From Haemonchus contortus (lineage: Eukaryota; Nematoda; Chromadorea; Rhabditida; Trichostrongylidae): DNA of 64,000 bases. Positions 1-12,131 of this stretch are shown here, piece by piece. Below the pieces are notes generated by a model that ran no database searches, was not told the origin of the DNA, and was given only the letters and a program-made list of their open reading frames with translations. The position numbers and the translations under genes were made by a program. The stretch is taken from NCBI GenBank assembly GCA_000469685.2, contig LS997562.1, positions 44,458,869 to 44,522,868 on the forward strand, written 5' to 3'. How positions within the stretch are numbered: the first letter of the stretch is position 1; each line of letters opens with the position of its first letter.

Positions 1-3000
1 CCTGCCAATAGTGTGCGTTGGTATTGCCCGTCCCCCCAATACCTCACCTCTTTCTCTAAAATCAACTACTTTTTTGTTACTCAACCAAGGAATCAGATCA
101 TTCATTCTCATTCTTTGGCTAAGTGCCAAAATGTACTGGACATTTAGTGGCATAATCTGGTTGTTGTGTGGCAGATCGTATTGTACGGTATTTCAAAAAA
201 CGGCTATGAAACGCGGGTTGGAAGGAAGAAGGGAAGGACGTAGGGGAACTTCGTTTCTGATATTTGTAATGTATGCCCTTATACTTCAACTTTTCTTCGA
301 GGTTGTAAGGTCTTCATGGATGATCTTTTAACTAGTTTGATTACCGTAATCATCGGAACGATATGGTTTTTAGGTTTACTTTGTGATAGCAAACGTTTCA
401 GACTACTGGTTTAGATTTCAAATAAACGGCATTTTGTTAAAGCAGCTATGACTTCTATGCAAACCACCTAATACTTATCAGAGCGAAGCATCCTATCAGC
501 GGATACGGTAAGAATGCTGATAGAGAGTTCACTGTATTCTACGCAGCCCATTTTCTACATAGCCCACTACCGAGAAAAATTTGGTTTTCATTTCTGAGAA
601 GCTAATTGAAATCTACCAATGGAGCCAGCCCTGAGCCGATGCCATTCATTCCAGCAGATTTATGATTCGATTTGATATTCGGTTCCAATATTACTATTAG
701 CTGTCCAAGTAGAGTGACTAAACATTTCTAATTTACCAAGAATTTAACTCCTTTGACGAAACTGAAGCCATATGAATCCCAGGGCTTTGTGCTTACGGAG
801 AATTCCCTATTTGCAGGCGAATTCAATCACGGAGTAGTCCCAGTAATTGGTCTGAACGTTTGTCTACTCCTTATCAAGACTTCGGATCTTTTATTTCTCC
901 ATGAGTAGATAGATTCCAATTCGATTAGTGGCTTTCTAGTAGCCATCTTTGAATGGTCTGATAAAAAAGATGATGTGTGTAACTCGGAAAAAGCAGCCCA
1001 TACTCATAAAAAACGAGCAAAAATTGAAAAACACTCGATGCGGGGTGGTTTTCCAACTTTTACCATTTTTCGTGAATGTAGGCTTCGGAATGGAGCTTGA
1101 AATTATTTTCTTCACTTTGAAAAAAAAACATCTTTCACGGTGATAACGTGCGCTGAGGAACATTAATAAAAATCCTTTCGTGTTGAAAAATATCATCTTG
1201 AAGTCCACCATGCCTACCACATCTATTTTATATGGCTGGGAATATTGTACGAATGGGTCGTCTTCGGTGATTTACAGGAATCATGCGGTATGCAATATCG
1301 ATCTTAAAATATTAAACCATGGAAAGTTGGATATCGCTCCCCAACATTTTTCCCTCTTTTCCCTGTGCTATATGCATCATATCGTATGTCTGATCTGATT
1401 CTTGGAGTTTGAAACAATTGGGTAAACGGCGCTCTCGGGTTAGTCTGCCTCTAATCTGCAGTGCTTCAGATTATCTGCCGTCTCCTTCTTCACAGGAGTA
1501 CTCCTCGAGTACTGACAGGCTCCAGAAAGTCTTCCTCTTCACATAAGTGGCGAGAAATCGCTCACTTCCGTATCAAATGGTTCATGCCGAATCTCACAAT
1601 GTTCCGTGGCGGAATATTCCGTGGAGAAACCTTTCGGTGGATGACAGCAGCTTCCCTGTGAATCTGAATGACGATGACGAAAATAAACGACGACGTGATA
1701 AATGTTAGGCATAAGAAAGTCGCATTTCTTCAAGGAAACGTGGAAGCCATAAACAGAGGTTTCATCAAACAGCGCTTTGAATTTATGGCTATGTTTCTCG
1801 TATGTTCGACATGCGGCATTAGTGCTCTTCAGATATGTAACCAGACTTTGTAGAAGACAAGTTTCCACGACTTTGTGGAGGTTGTCCAATGCTGATTCTG
1901 ATTCGAATGATCCAACAGTCCCTCGTAGCTGCGTTTGTCGTCAACGTTTCCTTCAACTCCACTGCCTCTCGATCCGCTGGCTGATTTGTGTAGTAATGTG
2001 TCTTCTGTTTGATTTTGTGAATAGCTATTTTGCGGTAGGCAGTTGCGCCAACACCAAATGCCCATTGTGGAAAAGCATCTCAGAAAATTACTGGATGAAA
2101 CCCATATTCGGTCAGGTCGTACAATCGAGAACACTGGTCTTCTTCTAGACTGCAACGATTCGGATTCTTTAGATCAGTCGTTTAGGGTCAGTAACCGATA
2201 TTCTGCACCAATTTGGCAGTGAAGACACGAAAGACTAGTTACTTCTTTCACAGTTGACTACTGCATTTTCCTCCGAGAGGCAACCCCGCTTCATTTCCCC
2301 TGGACTAGCCAAGTTTGCCATCGAAATTTCTGCGTGTGGGCACTTCGAATAAGCCGCTAGAACGGTCCAGAAGTTCACGTCTCAATCATCAATGGGCTTC
2401 GATTCGTTCCCTGCAACTCTTTTGAGCTGATGATTGAGTCAGCCATTACATCTTTTAGCAATAAGTAGTCCTTGTCGTTGGTTGATGCGCTCCTTTACGA
2501 AGCGGTCCGCCAGAAACTACCTATGAAATTTTGCAAGGGTTCATCCCGATATCGGCGTAGGGCCTCTCCTAGTATCCAACAGGAGCCAACGCCTTTCGAA
2601 ATTAACGTATACATGGGTCTTGATGAACCACAGATGTAGCGAAAGTAAAATATTTTTCGTTGCTTCTCTGTAAGCCGGTAAAGTCACCTGTTTAACTTCT
2701 TGGAAGTCCCCACTTAACCATTTCGATCTTTCACATGATCTCTGGATGATACAGTAAGTAGTAGAGGTGCTGTACAAGGCATTTGCCGAGCATAAAACAG
2801 CAAATCAAGGTTTCTTCTCTCAAGGTCGGAATCCCCAATCGTACGATGTGTGTTATACTGTGTGTTGGGAAATAATTCTCTTCATATCTCATGGGAGCCA
2901 TCTGGGAACTTCTGAAAAACTATGCTCATGTTCATGTTGATACAAGCGTTTGTGTGTAGTGTAATCAAGATCTTAGCGAACTTTCTGGCCCTACCGTATC

Positions 3001-3264
3001 TCATCTCATCCTTGATAGGTGCAAAGGAAGCATACAGTATTCAATTGTCAGCTCGGGCTAGCGATGACTAATATTTGGTCCATTTAACTTGAATGGTACG
3101 GAACTGTTTATCAAAATAGATTACCTACGTCATAGCCATGGGACGTATCAGTGAATTTGCATAAAACCTGCTTTTTATTATGCTGTCGTCATTTCAAAAC
3201 CTCATTACAATTCGGCACCTGCAATCTATTTCCGGAAACACGCCTATCACTGGTAACTCGATGA
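1..3264. other. Intergenic, decayed repeat-like sequence
   Basis: No gene could be supported. Several medium-length open frames overlap on the minus strand between about 1.5 and 2.2 kb. They shift frame and carry stops, so they look like decayed mobile-element coding sequence, possibly a reverse-transcriptase-type element, but no diagnostic motif is intact. There is no splice-consistent exon chain. A candidate splice acceptor at 3265-3271 begins the next gene. Confidence 0.35.
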
Positions 3265-3271
3265 TTTTCAG
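3265..3271 (+). promoter_or_regulatory. Candidate spliced-leader acceptor of the neuropeptide gene
   Basis: An ATTTTCAG sequence ends 19 bases before the ATG at 3291. Nematode acceptors, both cis and trans, follow the consensus TTTTCAG. With no upstream coding exon visible, this is most simply read as a spliced-leader trans-splice site, although a 5'-UTR intron would look the same. Confidence 0.5.
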
Positions 3272-3290
3272 GGTTCATCTACATCGTGCT

Positions 3291-5288
3291 ATGTGGCCGC
3301 TACGAGTGCTCTGCTTCTGCGTCTTACTGCTCGTCTCCGCTCATGCATTTGAGGTTAGCCAAGTGTTTCCCTTTTTAAACCCTTTTCACAGTTTCATGGA
3401 ACTTTGCCCATCATAGTCAGCTTAGCCTTGGTAGTTGACTTCACTCTGGTGCCGACGTGGAAAAAGACCTGCTCCCTATATGCTTCAAGACCTTCTACAC
3501 TCTCTAGGAAGTCTTGGGTCCGAAGAACTACGCAATGTATAGAGCAGTCATAATGGCGGAGCCATGGTTGGATTTTCTAGATAGCTGTAATTCAAAAAAA
3601 ATTGTAAATTGTAGAAGCTTCTAGTGTCTCCATATCTTCTGATCCGTTTGAGATGTGTGGTTGTCTAGAGAAGGGTAAGCTGGAGCAACGCACTTCGAGA
3701 GAAAATCCAGGGAGACATGAGCAGAGATAGCGTATTCCATAGAGGATAGAAACATGGGTGATCCTGAGGATAAGGAACGGCTAGTGGACTTTTCGACTAC
3801 CCTGACGTATCAGAGGGAGTTCTAGAAGTTTTCAAGCTTCCAGTTGCCTACCTAACCTCGTTTTCTTCACCTCGTTCCGGTAACCTTCTGTTCCGATCCC
3901 AGGGTTTCAACCTTCGTCATGCACTTTCTCACTGACTCTGGTATATTCCGAAGTTAATTCCACTAATCCATCCACTAACTCACGGCTATGTGACGTGAGA
4001 AAGCGAGGAACTTCAATTCGAATACATTCACGTCATTTTCGAAAGACACGATTAGTTGGAAATACCTTTAGTGTAATCCCACTCAGTACAAGAAATCTTG
4101 GGAAGGGTGAGGTAGGACTTCTGACAACTGCCCCAACTGTTCCAATTTTTGGGACAAGAGTGGTTGAACTTAAAGTACATTTACCTGAATCCCCATCTTT
4201 GTGAATCCCAGTCCCCAAATTTGTACAAACAAAACTTGAAGGCGCCTGGTAGAGTAAGCTCACAAGCAGCACTAAGAAAGCGAAAAGCACGACAAAACAT
4301 TCATTCTGCAGTACCTACAGTGACCAGCAAGTTTTAAGAGACACCTTCAAAGTGGATTGTGTTGGAGTCGCCACGAAACATTTCATTGAACTGGAAATTA
4401 CTGCAACAGAAACATTGTTTTTTCAGGGATACAAGCCACATTTGGCGTACTACCGTCAAAGCGAGCCAGAGGTCTATCTAGAAGAGAAGTAAGTATACAA
4501 ATTCTGTGAATTTTGCATAGTTAATAGCAGACAAGTAGTATCTACAGTAACCATCAATTGCTGTGCCTATGAATACTCGTACAGAGGGGCAACTACAGCG
4601 TGTTCAGCATGGATTACATCCGTGTTGCGGAGTTTTCTCTTGTTCAACTTACCTTATCCAACCCACCCAAGAATAGGGATTAGTTGGATTTGTCGCATTT
4701 GGGTTCGATACTATGGTGACCCTAGGTAAACAGTGTTCGGGGAAAAATCCCCGCAGCCGGCCATTTTGAAGGGTGAAGCTACTGCATCGCAGAATTCCTA
4801 TAGTGGTCTGTAAGACTCAGGTCTCTTAAAGTCTAGTGAAAGGGCCCTAGAAAAAGTCCAATCACTCAGCACAACAGCAATATTTGTCACCTAGTCTTGG
4901 CTGTACACGGATGGTTTTTTGTTTTTATTAGCAAGCCATTTTATTTGGTTACTTGGGGGGGAGGAGTTGGAATTTTGCCTAGTTATACGAAAAATTGGTT
5001 CATTGTCAAGTAGTGATTGTCTAAACTCGTCTGAAAACAATATAAAATTCCTCCCAAGAGCCTGGCCACTTATTAATGCGGATTTTTGAAATGCGTCAAT
5101 AGTTTTGAGTGCAATTTGAGTGTATGGCGCATACCAGATGATTAGTTGCTTTTTGTTCTAAGTTTTCCATTAAGAAAATAGTTTTTCCTCATTTCAGTCA
5201 TCCTCTTCTAAAGCGACATGTGATCGAGGTGAAGCGAAAAGAGGCGTTGGCACGTGCTCGATGCTTCTTCAATCCAATCACTTGTTAG
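3291..5288 (+). CDS. Allatostatin C / somatostatin-like neuropeptide precursor
   Basis: Three exons, 3291-3353, 4427-4488 and 5198-5288, join with matching phases (0, then 2) into 71 codons plus a TAG stop. Introns begin GT and end TTTCAG. Residues 1-19 are a classical signal peptide with a hydrophobic LCFCVLLLVSAHA core. A short acidic, Tyr-containing spacer follows, then dibasic KR sites at LLKR and EVKR. The last 16 residues, KEALARARCFFNPITC, form the mature peptide. Its C-x6-C loop CFFNPITC closely matches the arthropod allatostatin C loop CYFNPISC, a family related to vertebrate somatostatin that signals through GPCRs and is cyclised by one disulphide. The chain ends at the last Cys, without the following Phe or an amidation Gly. 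A poly(A) signal AATAAA lies at 5419-5424. The family call rests on the loop motif plus the precursor architecture. The C. elegans orthologue name is not assigned. Confidence 0.85.
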
Positions 5289-5418
5289 ATGCGTCGTCAT
5301 TGTGGGACAGGACAGGGAATCTCGGTAGTCCTCACATATCCGCTGTTCCACCACATCACACCCACACACACACCCGGATCTCGGATCATTTATGGTTAAT
5401 ATGCTTCAAAAGTTATGA

Positions 5419-5424
5419 AATAAA
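5419..5424 (+). terminator. Poly(A) signal of the neuropeptide gene
   Basis: AATAAA about 130 bases after the stop codon. It is a canonical polyadenylation signal at a plausible distance; no cleavage site is known. Confidence 0.5.
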
Positions 5425-7799
5425 TAACATTTTGTTTTTTCGTTGATTAGTTTCGAGGTATGAAGTCACAGTGTTACTTCAGTACTATGCGCACAATTAA
5501 TTACATCCAAAAGGGCTTGAACTGTGGTGTCCTTGTCGATTCACAATCCTTTAAGTTTATCGATGAATAGTTTACGCAGCAGAAATAGATGCCATGTTCT
5601 GGGCGAAGGGTGACGGGTGTTTTGGGTGTACCTTCACCAACTTGATTCTTAACCTTTGTATTTTTGAACCTGGTGATACTCTAGGTTTCAAGGTCAACAA
5701 AAAGCTTGAGAATAACGCTGTTAAGAAGGTGAGCGAGTGTCCGAAAGCCTTTCCTTATCTTCATCTTCGCGAAGGCGGTATGCACAGTAAGTCAGGTGAA
5801 TGGTACCTTGAAATATCCTGTGGGTTATATTTTTATGTTTCCATAGAGACGTTCGTTCTCTACCGGAGTAGTTATTTATTAGAGCAGTTGATCCTTTTAA
5901 GAAGTAAATAAAACTTCAAATGGGGGTAGACTCGCAGTAGTTGACCAAAAGGGCATGTTCGCCGGCATCAAAGTTCGCTGCTCCGTTCATACCTAGGGCT
6001 CCGAGGAATCGATTTATGGTTTTTATTCAATTTACGCGGGCCTAGGGATCTGAAGATCGACTGAGATTCGAGGATGTTCGGATATTGAAAAATATCAGGG
6101 AAAATGAGTGAAGACAAAGCTTTCTTTCTATCCTACGTTCCCATAAAATCGAGTCTATTCACTGGCGAAAAGTAGTTTTTCCCTATGACCAAAGGAGTTG
6201 CTCTGATCTTTTGTTCTTCAGCAACTGTTCCTCAGTTCTGCCCAGTTTGTGATAGGTACCTGATATTCCAGCCTATGTTTTTCATCTTATTGCCCACATA
6301 CATTGTATAACTCGAGTTTCCCCACTTTTACTTCAATGGACCCAGAAATTTTCGGTCTGCTCAAAGCTTTTAAGGTCAGATGTGGATTTCTTAAATGTGG
6401 CTTGAGTAGATACGAAGATGTTGTTGTATTCGTTATAGGAAGGCTATAGGGAAGGAGTTAACGGATGATCGTTAAGGTTCTGTTATTTTTCACTCCTCTT
6501 GATTTCGAAGTTGTAAAGAGACGAAGGAAGACAACCTCGAACAGTGATTACTCCTCCACGTGTTCGATTGTTCAGCTTCCACTTTGTGAAAATACTTCGA
6601 GCTCTACGACCTAGAAGTCTTGCTTCTCGTCAGTGACGTAGTCGCGCACGGAAAAATAGTCGCAAACTTCTAGAACAACTTTTGCATCTATCCAACATAA
6701 CGAAACACTTTAACTAACGAGTTTAAAATGATCTATTTTCTTTTCGTTTCCTAAAAATAGTTACATAGTTAGAATAAGAACTCATGGATCAATTGCACGA
6801 AGTCCCGGATGTGGCTGAGCGGCGAACTTTGGTCTAAAGGTACTTTTAGGAGCAAACCCAAACTAATCCCCTGCTCGCAATTACAATCCTACCTCTCTAG
6901 GATTTGCATCGACTGCTCACTAATACAGATTCAGAATCTCTATTCAAATTGTGCAAACCAGGTGCCCAAGACGTCACTAAAGACTTCCCCAAAGATGAAG
7001 GTCACTCAGCTTATGGATTGAAAAAGCTGAATGATTGACGGTTTGCAGGACTGGTATGGAAATTAGATCTCCTGTATCACATAATCCTGATAAGGTAACC
7101 AAGAATTTCTGGAGATTGAAAAATGACTGAAGAGCTGCACAATCTTGTAAAAATATGATGAAGTAACATACGGGAAACGTGAGTATCAACCACTGAACAA
7201 GCTCTACAGACCGGCTTTACTGTTGCTTCAGCTTCTTAATAGCGTTCTTTTCGAAATCCTTTCTAACTTTGTGGGATATGCACTCAAAGGATAAACGGGA
7301 GTCGGAGGACCCTCTAGTACTACTGAACATCCGAACTTCGAAGGATTACTGTTTTCTTCCCTACGCCTGAAGGGTGCTGACCTCATTTTGGTCAGTAATT
7401 CGAAAAATTGTCGGCTCACGGACTTCTTTTTCTGCGACGCCCTCAATCCTTTTATATATTTCACATTTCTTCAAAGTTGTTTTTCAACTTCCGTCTTGTG
7501 TATGGCTCATTTTTGCATTGTAGCAATGAATGAATAGGTGAAAATGTAGTTGGGAGAGGGGGAGGGGGTAGGTACACCTTTGGTTTCTGTCACCAATCGC
7601 TGGATAGCTGAGAAGGGGGGCTAGTTGACTTTTGCTGTGCCTAGAGTCATCCTCAGCCAGAGGGATATATAGTTTTTCAGCCAAGTTTCAGGAAGAAAGG
7701 AGATTCGGAGTGGGTGAAGTGATGAGCTCGTACAGAAAGCTCAGGTGGCGACAAAAGTCGAACATCAAGTTGTTTCTCCCCGGTACTTCTTCCTAAAGT
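5425..7799. other. Intergenic region, no gene recognised
   Basis: Open frames here are short and have no supported splice context. A stretch at 7538-7556 (GGTGAAAATGTAGTTGGG) is identical to the terminal repeat of the inverted-repeat element at 56.9 kb. No opposite end was found, so it is a truncated copy. Confidence 0.4.
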
Positions 7800-8260
7800 C
7801 AAGTAATGAGCTATATAATTCTTGGCTCCGGTGTCTTTTCCCCGAACACTCGTCGCGCTCGTCGCACCCGCCGCGTAACTCAGAAAGGCGATGGAAGACT
7901 GGAGCGCACAATTTGTGCATTATGGAATCCTCTAATCATTTGAATTTATTGGCCGCTCCCTTCAATTCCAATGCGGTCTTGATCGTCGATTAATACGTAG
8001 GAGGAGTCATTCCAAACAATCAAGTCTAATAAACATGAAAACGGAAAGGAAACAGAAAAAACAATCAAACAATCAAAAAAGGAAGGCGCTCAACAAAAAA
8101 TATTGCGTCCCATCGATTGGCATGGAAGCGAGCTGAGTACGGTAACTGCAGTTTGAAGCCGCGAGGCAACTGGAAAAGATTTGCCGCTTGCCGCAAAGCG
8201 AACCTAGGAAATCGAGGAGAAGTTCCGTCACCCTTACTGTTGGAGCCATCGAGTGTCTCA
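7800..8260. mobile_element. Short non-autonomous inverted-repeat element, copy A
   Basis: This segment aligns along its whole length with 40229-40665. Shared blocks include TCGTCGCACCCGCCG, GGAGCGCACAATTTGTG, CAATTCCAATGCGGTCTTGATCG, AGGAGGAGTCATT, AATAAACATGAAAAC, GAGTACGGTAA and GGAGAAGTTCCGT. Both copies lack a transposase, and the copy at 40 kb has imperfect terminal inverted repeats, so this is a MITE-like family. Ends are approximate; no target duplication was identified. Confidence 0.6.
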
Positions 8261-11200
8261 CCTTCGTGCTACATTTTCACTAATAAGTGATGAGTAAACT
8301 CTTGAAAAGCTAATGGTAACATTAACGCCTATGACTCATTCAGCTTCCTACAGCTGAAACGGTCATCGTGGAATCAACTCCTTCCTCACTGAGCTTCAAT
8401 CATATTATAGCCCCACCGAGAAATTGCATCGCAATCGTAGATCACAGATCAGTAATCGCTCAATTTTTTCGATCAGGCACTTCTCAGGATGCCTTGTGCC
8501 ACGGCGTCGTGGATATTGATCGTTTAATTTCTTCCTACACACGAAAAAATTTGATTTCTCTATGACTTTTTCCATTTTCTATTTCTGTGTTGCCATTTCG
8601 CTTAAACCTTTTTTCCGTAAAATTCAAACGTCCTATCATCTCTCGTTCTGTAGTGAGTTCTGGGATTTCATACGCGAGAGTTCCGTTTTAAGGACTAGTA
8701 CATGGCTTTGTCTCGATTTTCTCTTGAGCTCCCCCTTCCTTCAGAAAAAACTCGTCGCAAAACCATCCCATCAGCGTTAGCGGTTATTTATGTATGCATA
8801 GAGGACAAATGGAGCATAGTCGCCTCCTTTCTGATGGGGTCACTCTTCGGAACGCCAAAACCTTTTAACTGGCAGCTGGAGCTCTTTGAATTCGGAATGA
8901 GTCAAGACGAAACTGCTAGTAGGATTCGTTTGGTAGTATACGGAAGAATGCGACTAGCGATTTGGAATGCTCCGCTTTTTCAAGCTCCACACATTCAAGA
9001 CCACTCACCGATATATAATGAAGGGCTTCTTCAAGCAGTGGTTACTCTCTGGATGTCCCTTTACTCTGGGTCTTTCGAGTGGTTCCCTAAGATCTATAAA
9101 AACTAGCGAAAATCTTGGTCTACTTAGTGCAACGATAATGAAAAATAGCTATCCGTATTACCTCTATTCCTGTTGTTCATCGATTTTGGGGCAAGGAACG
9201 TCCCTATTCGTCTGTGTCGCGAGCCAGAGTGACCCAGTGGGACCTTATTGCTGGTGGGACACGGGGCATAGCATTTCTTTCGTTCAGAAGTCTGTTAATC
9301 GTGCTACCCCATTTTTCTTTTTCTGCCTTGCTCCGACGCCGTTAAACCGTATTCCACTCGAGGACCGCTGGAACCTTTCTTTCATGTGGTTTGGTGGTGC
9401 ATCACAGATAGTGAACTGCCCGATTAATTTTGCCATTGTCTTTTTGTAAAAAGACGCTCTTTGCTCATTTGTAAGTAATTTACAATCGGATTCCTCGTTC
9501 AGCTTTTACTTGAGGTACTACAAATCAGTGATCGATTTGTGGTGGATATGACTGTGTAACAAAGTAGCAGTCAGTGATATTCCAAATCTATACATTTTGG
9601 GCCAATTTGGGACTCTTGGTCCGAATCACATCTTCCTATCCCGAGTCTGACAGTGCTCCTTACAGATGCGATGTTGAACGGTGTCGGTTGGGCTTTCGAT
9701 CCCCGAACCCGCTAAGAATCCAAAGTGTCGCTCCTCGCAATTCTCTCAGGTTTGTTACATTTCTTCTATCGAAAATAGTAATGAAAATCAGCGATTTCAA
9801 CTGCCCATATGGCCTATTAAAAATGCTTTTGCAAAACGACTCTCTCAGTAGCTACATAGCATATGGATAATGTAAACTTGTAATGTCATCTTGTATTCCG
9901 GTTTACGGCTGATGCTCCATATGTTGTTTCCGGGGCTTCTTTTTGATATCGGTGGGTTATTGGTACCATCAGGCTTTTTCGCTAAGCTTGTTTCGACCGG
10001 TGCGACCACTCGCTCACAAAGGAAGCCCCGATTACGGGAGCACAACAGAGTCAAACTGCAAATATTATTATATCATATAAATCTATAAATATCATTATTA
10101 TGATATTAATCCAACAATTCAGTGGTTAGGAGGTGGAAACTTCGCAGATGTTTCAATCATGTGAACTTCTCGTTGTGGAAGATTCTTCGTAGAGACTTGC
10201 AAAGATGGCGAGTTAGAAGTAAAACTTGGACGGGGCTCGAACCCGTGCCTAAAGCGTTCAAGCGTGATTGCTGGACTTGGGTTACACCATATGAAGTTGA
10301 ACGCCTGAATAATTGTAAAATTTTGGCGATTTGCTTACCGACCCTATCTTTGCATAAATGGTACGTCACCGTTGTTTCCAAACATTTGGGGTGCCTAGTT
10401 TCGGCTTCTTTACTATCTGATACTTCTCCCCACATAGTGACCAAGCTGCTTTTTCGATGTCTGTCGTTGTGTGAACAGACGGCAGCGTTCCCATTCCCTC
10501 ATTACAACTAATGACGGACACTAGTGAAGGGAAGTATCGCGTGTGTGCGTGCGCCCACTCTTTTCGGCAACCACCACGGAGGCGATGATGCCATGAGTCA
10601 CTTCGTAATTTGCCGGAGAAACGATCCCATTAGTGTGTCAGATGTCCGCTGATTGTCCGAAACTTACTACATCGTTCACAGCATCGAAAAACGAACATCC
10701 GTACATTCAGAGAGCAAGAAACGACTGTTTGGCGTGACATGAAGATCCGAGCCATCTTTCGAAAGTATATCAGAAAGTCTCGGTTAGCTAAGCTAGGATG
10801 TCTATCCATTCGATTTTTCCCAAGCCTGAACGGCATAACACATACGCTATGCTGAAGACCATGAAGGACGCAGTGTGACGGTAATCTTTTGACATTTATA
10901 AAACCTCGTTTAAGGGATGCGCCCTGCATTCGACTTCTATTCAGAATCGTTGTGCCTTCGAATGGATGTACAAATCCTATGACAGTGACGTGCGGTAGCC
11001 AGCCGATATACAAATCTGCGCTTTCATCCTCCTGAGTGAGTGTGGCACTAATGAGCCGATCTCAGCGGGATGGAACACTCGGTTGTATTGAGCGGATACA
11101 ATCTGGGGTACAATCCCCAGACGGTGGTTGTGCGTTGGTCCGCCATTTGGCAATGCACCACCTTCAACAAGTGACCCCTAGTCTGAAATGTATGACATGC

Positions 11201-11310
11201 TATTTTGCGTTTCTAGAAGTAAAGCTTCGAACCGATTTTTCAGTTGCCCAGAACTGATTTCTACTTGATCGAGGAGATTGACCCTTCGCTGGCTGGTGAA
11301 ATTGCAAAAC
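8261..11310. other. Intergenic region, no gene recognised
   Basis: No splice-consistent coding chain was found. The segment 10228-10250 (minus strand) carries a tRNA-like T-arm, ACGGG-TTCGAGC-CCCGT, but the rest does not fold as a tRNA. It is best read as a fragment of a tRNA-derived repeat. A perfect small hairpin CTGGGG-TACAAT-CCCCAG lies near 11103-11120. Confidence 0.35.
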
Positions 11311-11369
11311 TTCACCGCCTTTATACCACGATCGACTTTCTCTTAATCTTGGCATGACCTTTGACTGAT

Positions 11370-11642
11370 ATGTATGTACACTTACATCAGCCTTTCCATG
11401 ATTTCAAACTTTATAGGGCTAGCGTTTCGGCGAGTTCGCCTTCGTCAGAGCCTATAAAAGTTAAAACACTAGGTTCGAGGGGTCTCTAGTCTAAAGGACT
11501 GTTTTAGGTTTATCTCGCCTTATTATAGAGTCAGTCTCAATGGTTTTTCGACTTTTTTAGGCTCTGACGAAGGCGAACTCGCCGAAACGTTAGCCCTATA
11601 AAGTTTAAAATCTTGGAAAGGCTGAAGCAAGTATACATACAT
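11370..11642. mobile_element. Fold-back element with 91-bp inverted arms
   Basis: The left arm 11370-11460 and right arm 11552-11642 are near-perfect reverse complements, sharing the core TTTCGGCGAGTTCGCCTTCG and a terminal ATGTATGTA. They are separated by about 91 bases. No coding capacity is present. A 13-base direct repeat TTCACCGCCTTTA occurs at 11311-11323 and directly abutting the right arm at 11643-11655. It may be a target duplication if the element extends about 46 bases further left. Confidence 0.75.
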
Positions 11643-12131
11643 TTCACCGCCTTTAGTTCTGTGATTCCCTCTGGATTACGGTAGACATGATCTTTGCTTA
11701 TGTTACGGATTGCGTCGATATTTACAAGTTTTATTATTCAAGCAAACAACTCTTCAACTATGCACAGCATTCATCAATATGGTCATAGTAAATGTAATAA
11801 TAAATAATTAATTTCCAACAAACAAAAGCGGCGGCGATCGCAGCACCAGTGTGATATTACCGTCTCTAATTAAGTATTTTTTTTTGTAAAAATAGCAGCA
11901 ACGGTATATGCGGAACGATATCGACGGGCTATCGCTTGACTTTCACCGTCTAATCGAATGACCGGCGATAACAAATTGAGAGGTAGGACACCATCTCTAC
12001 ATCGACTTCAGATGACAATGGTCAGTAGACGACGTCAAATGAAGGAATATCTAGCGGGCCAGAATACAAAACATACAAAATTTGGCAAAAAAATAAGAAG
12101 CGCGAGCCAAGATCAATGACCCATCAATAAA

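Noticed and set aside
1539..2155. Reverse-transcriptase remnant on the minus strand
   Set aside because: The overlapping shifted frames suggest a decayed element, but no catalytic YxDD or other diagnostic motif could be seen.
10220..10300. A second tRNA gene
   Set aside because: Only the T-arm is good. The acceptor and D arms do not pair.
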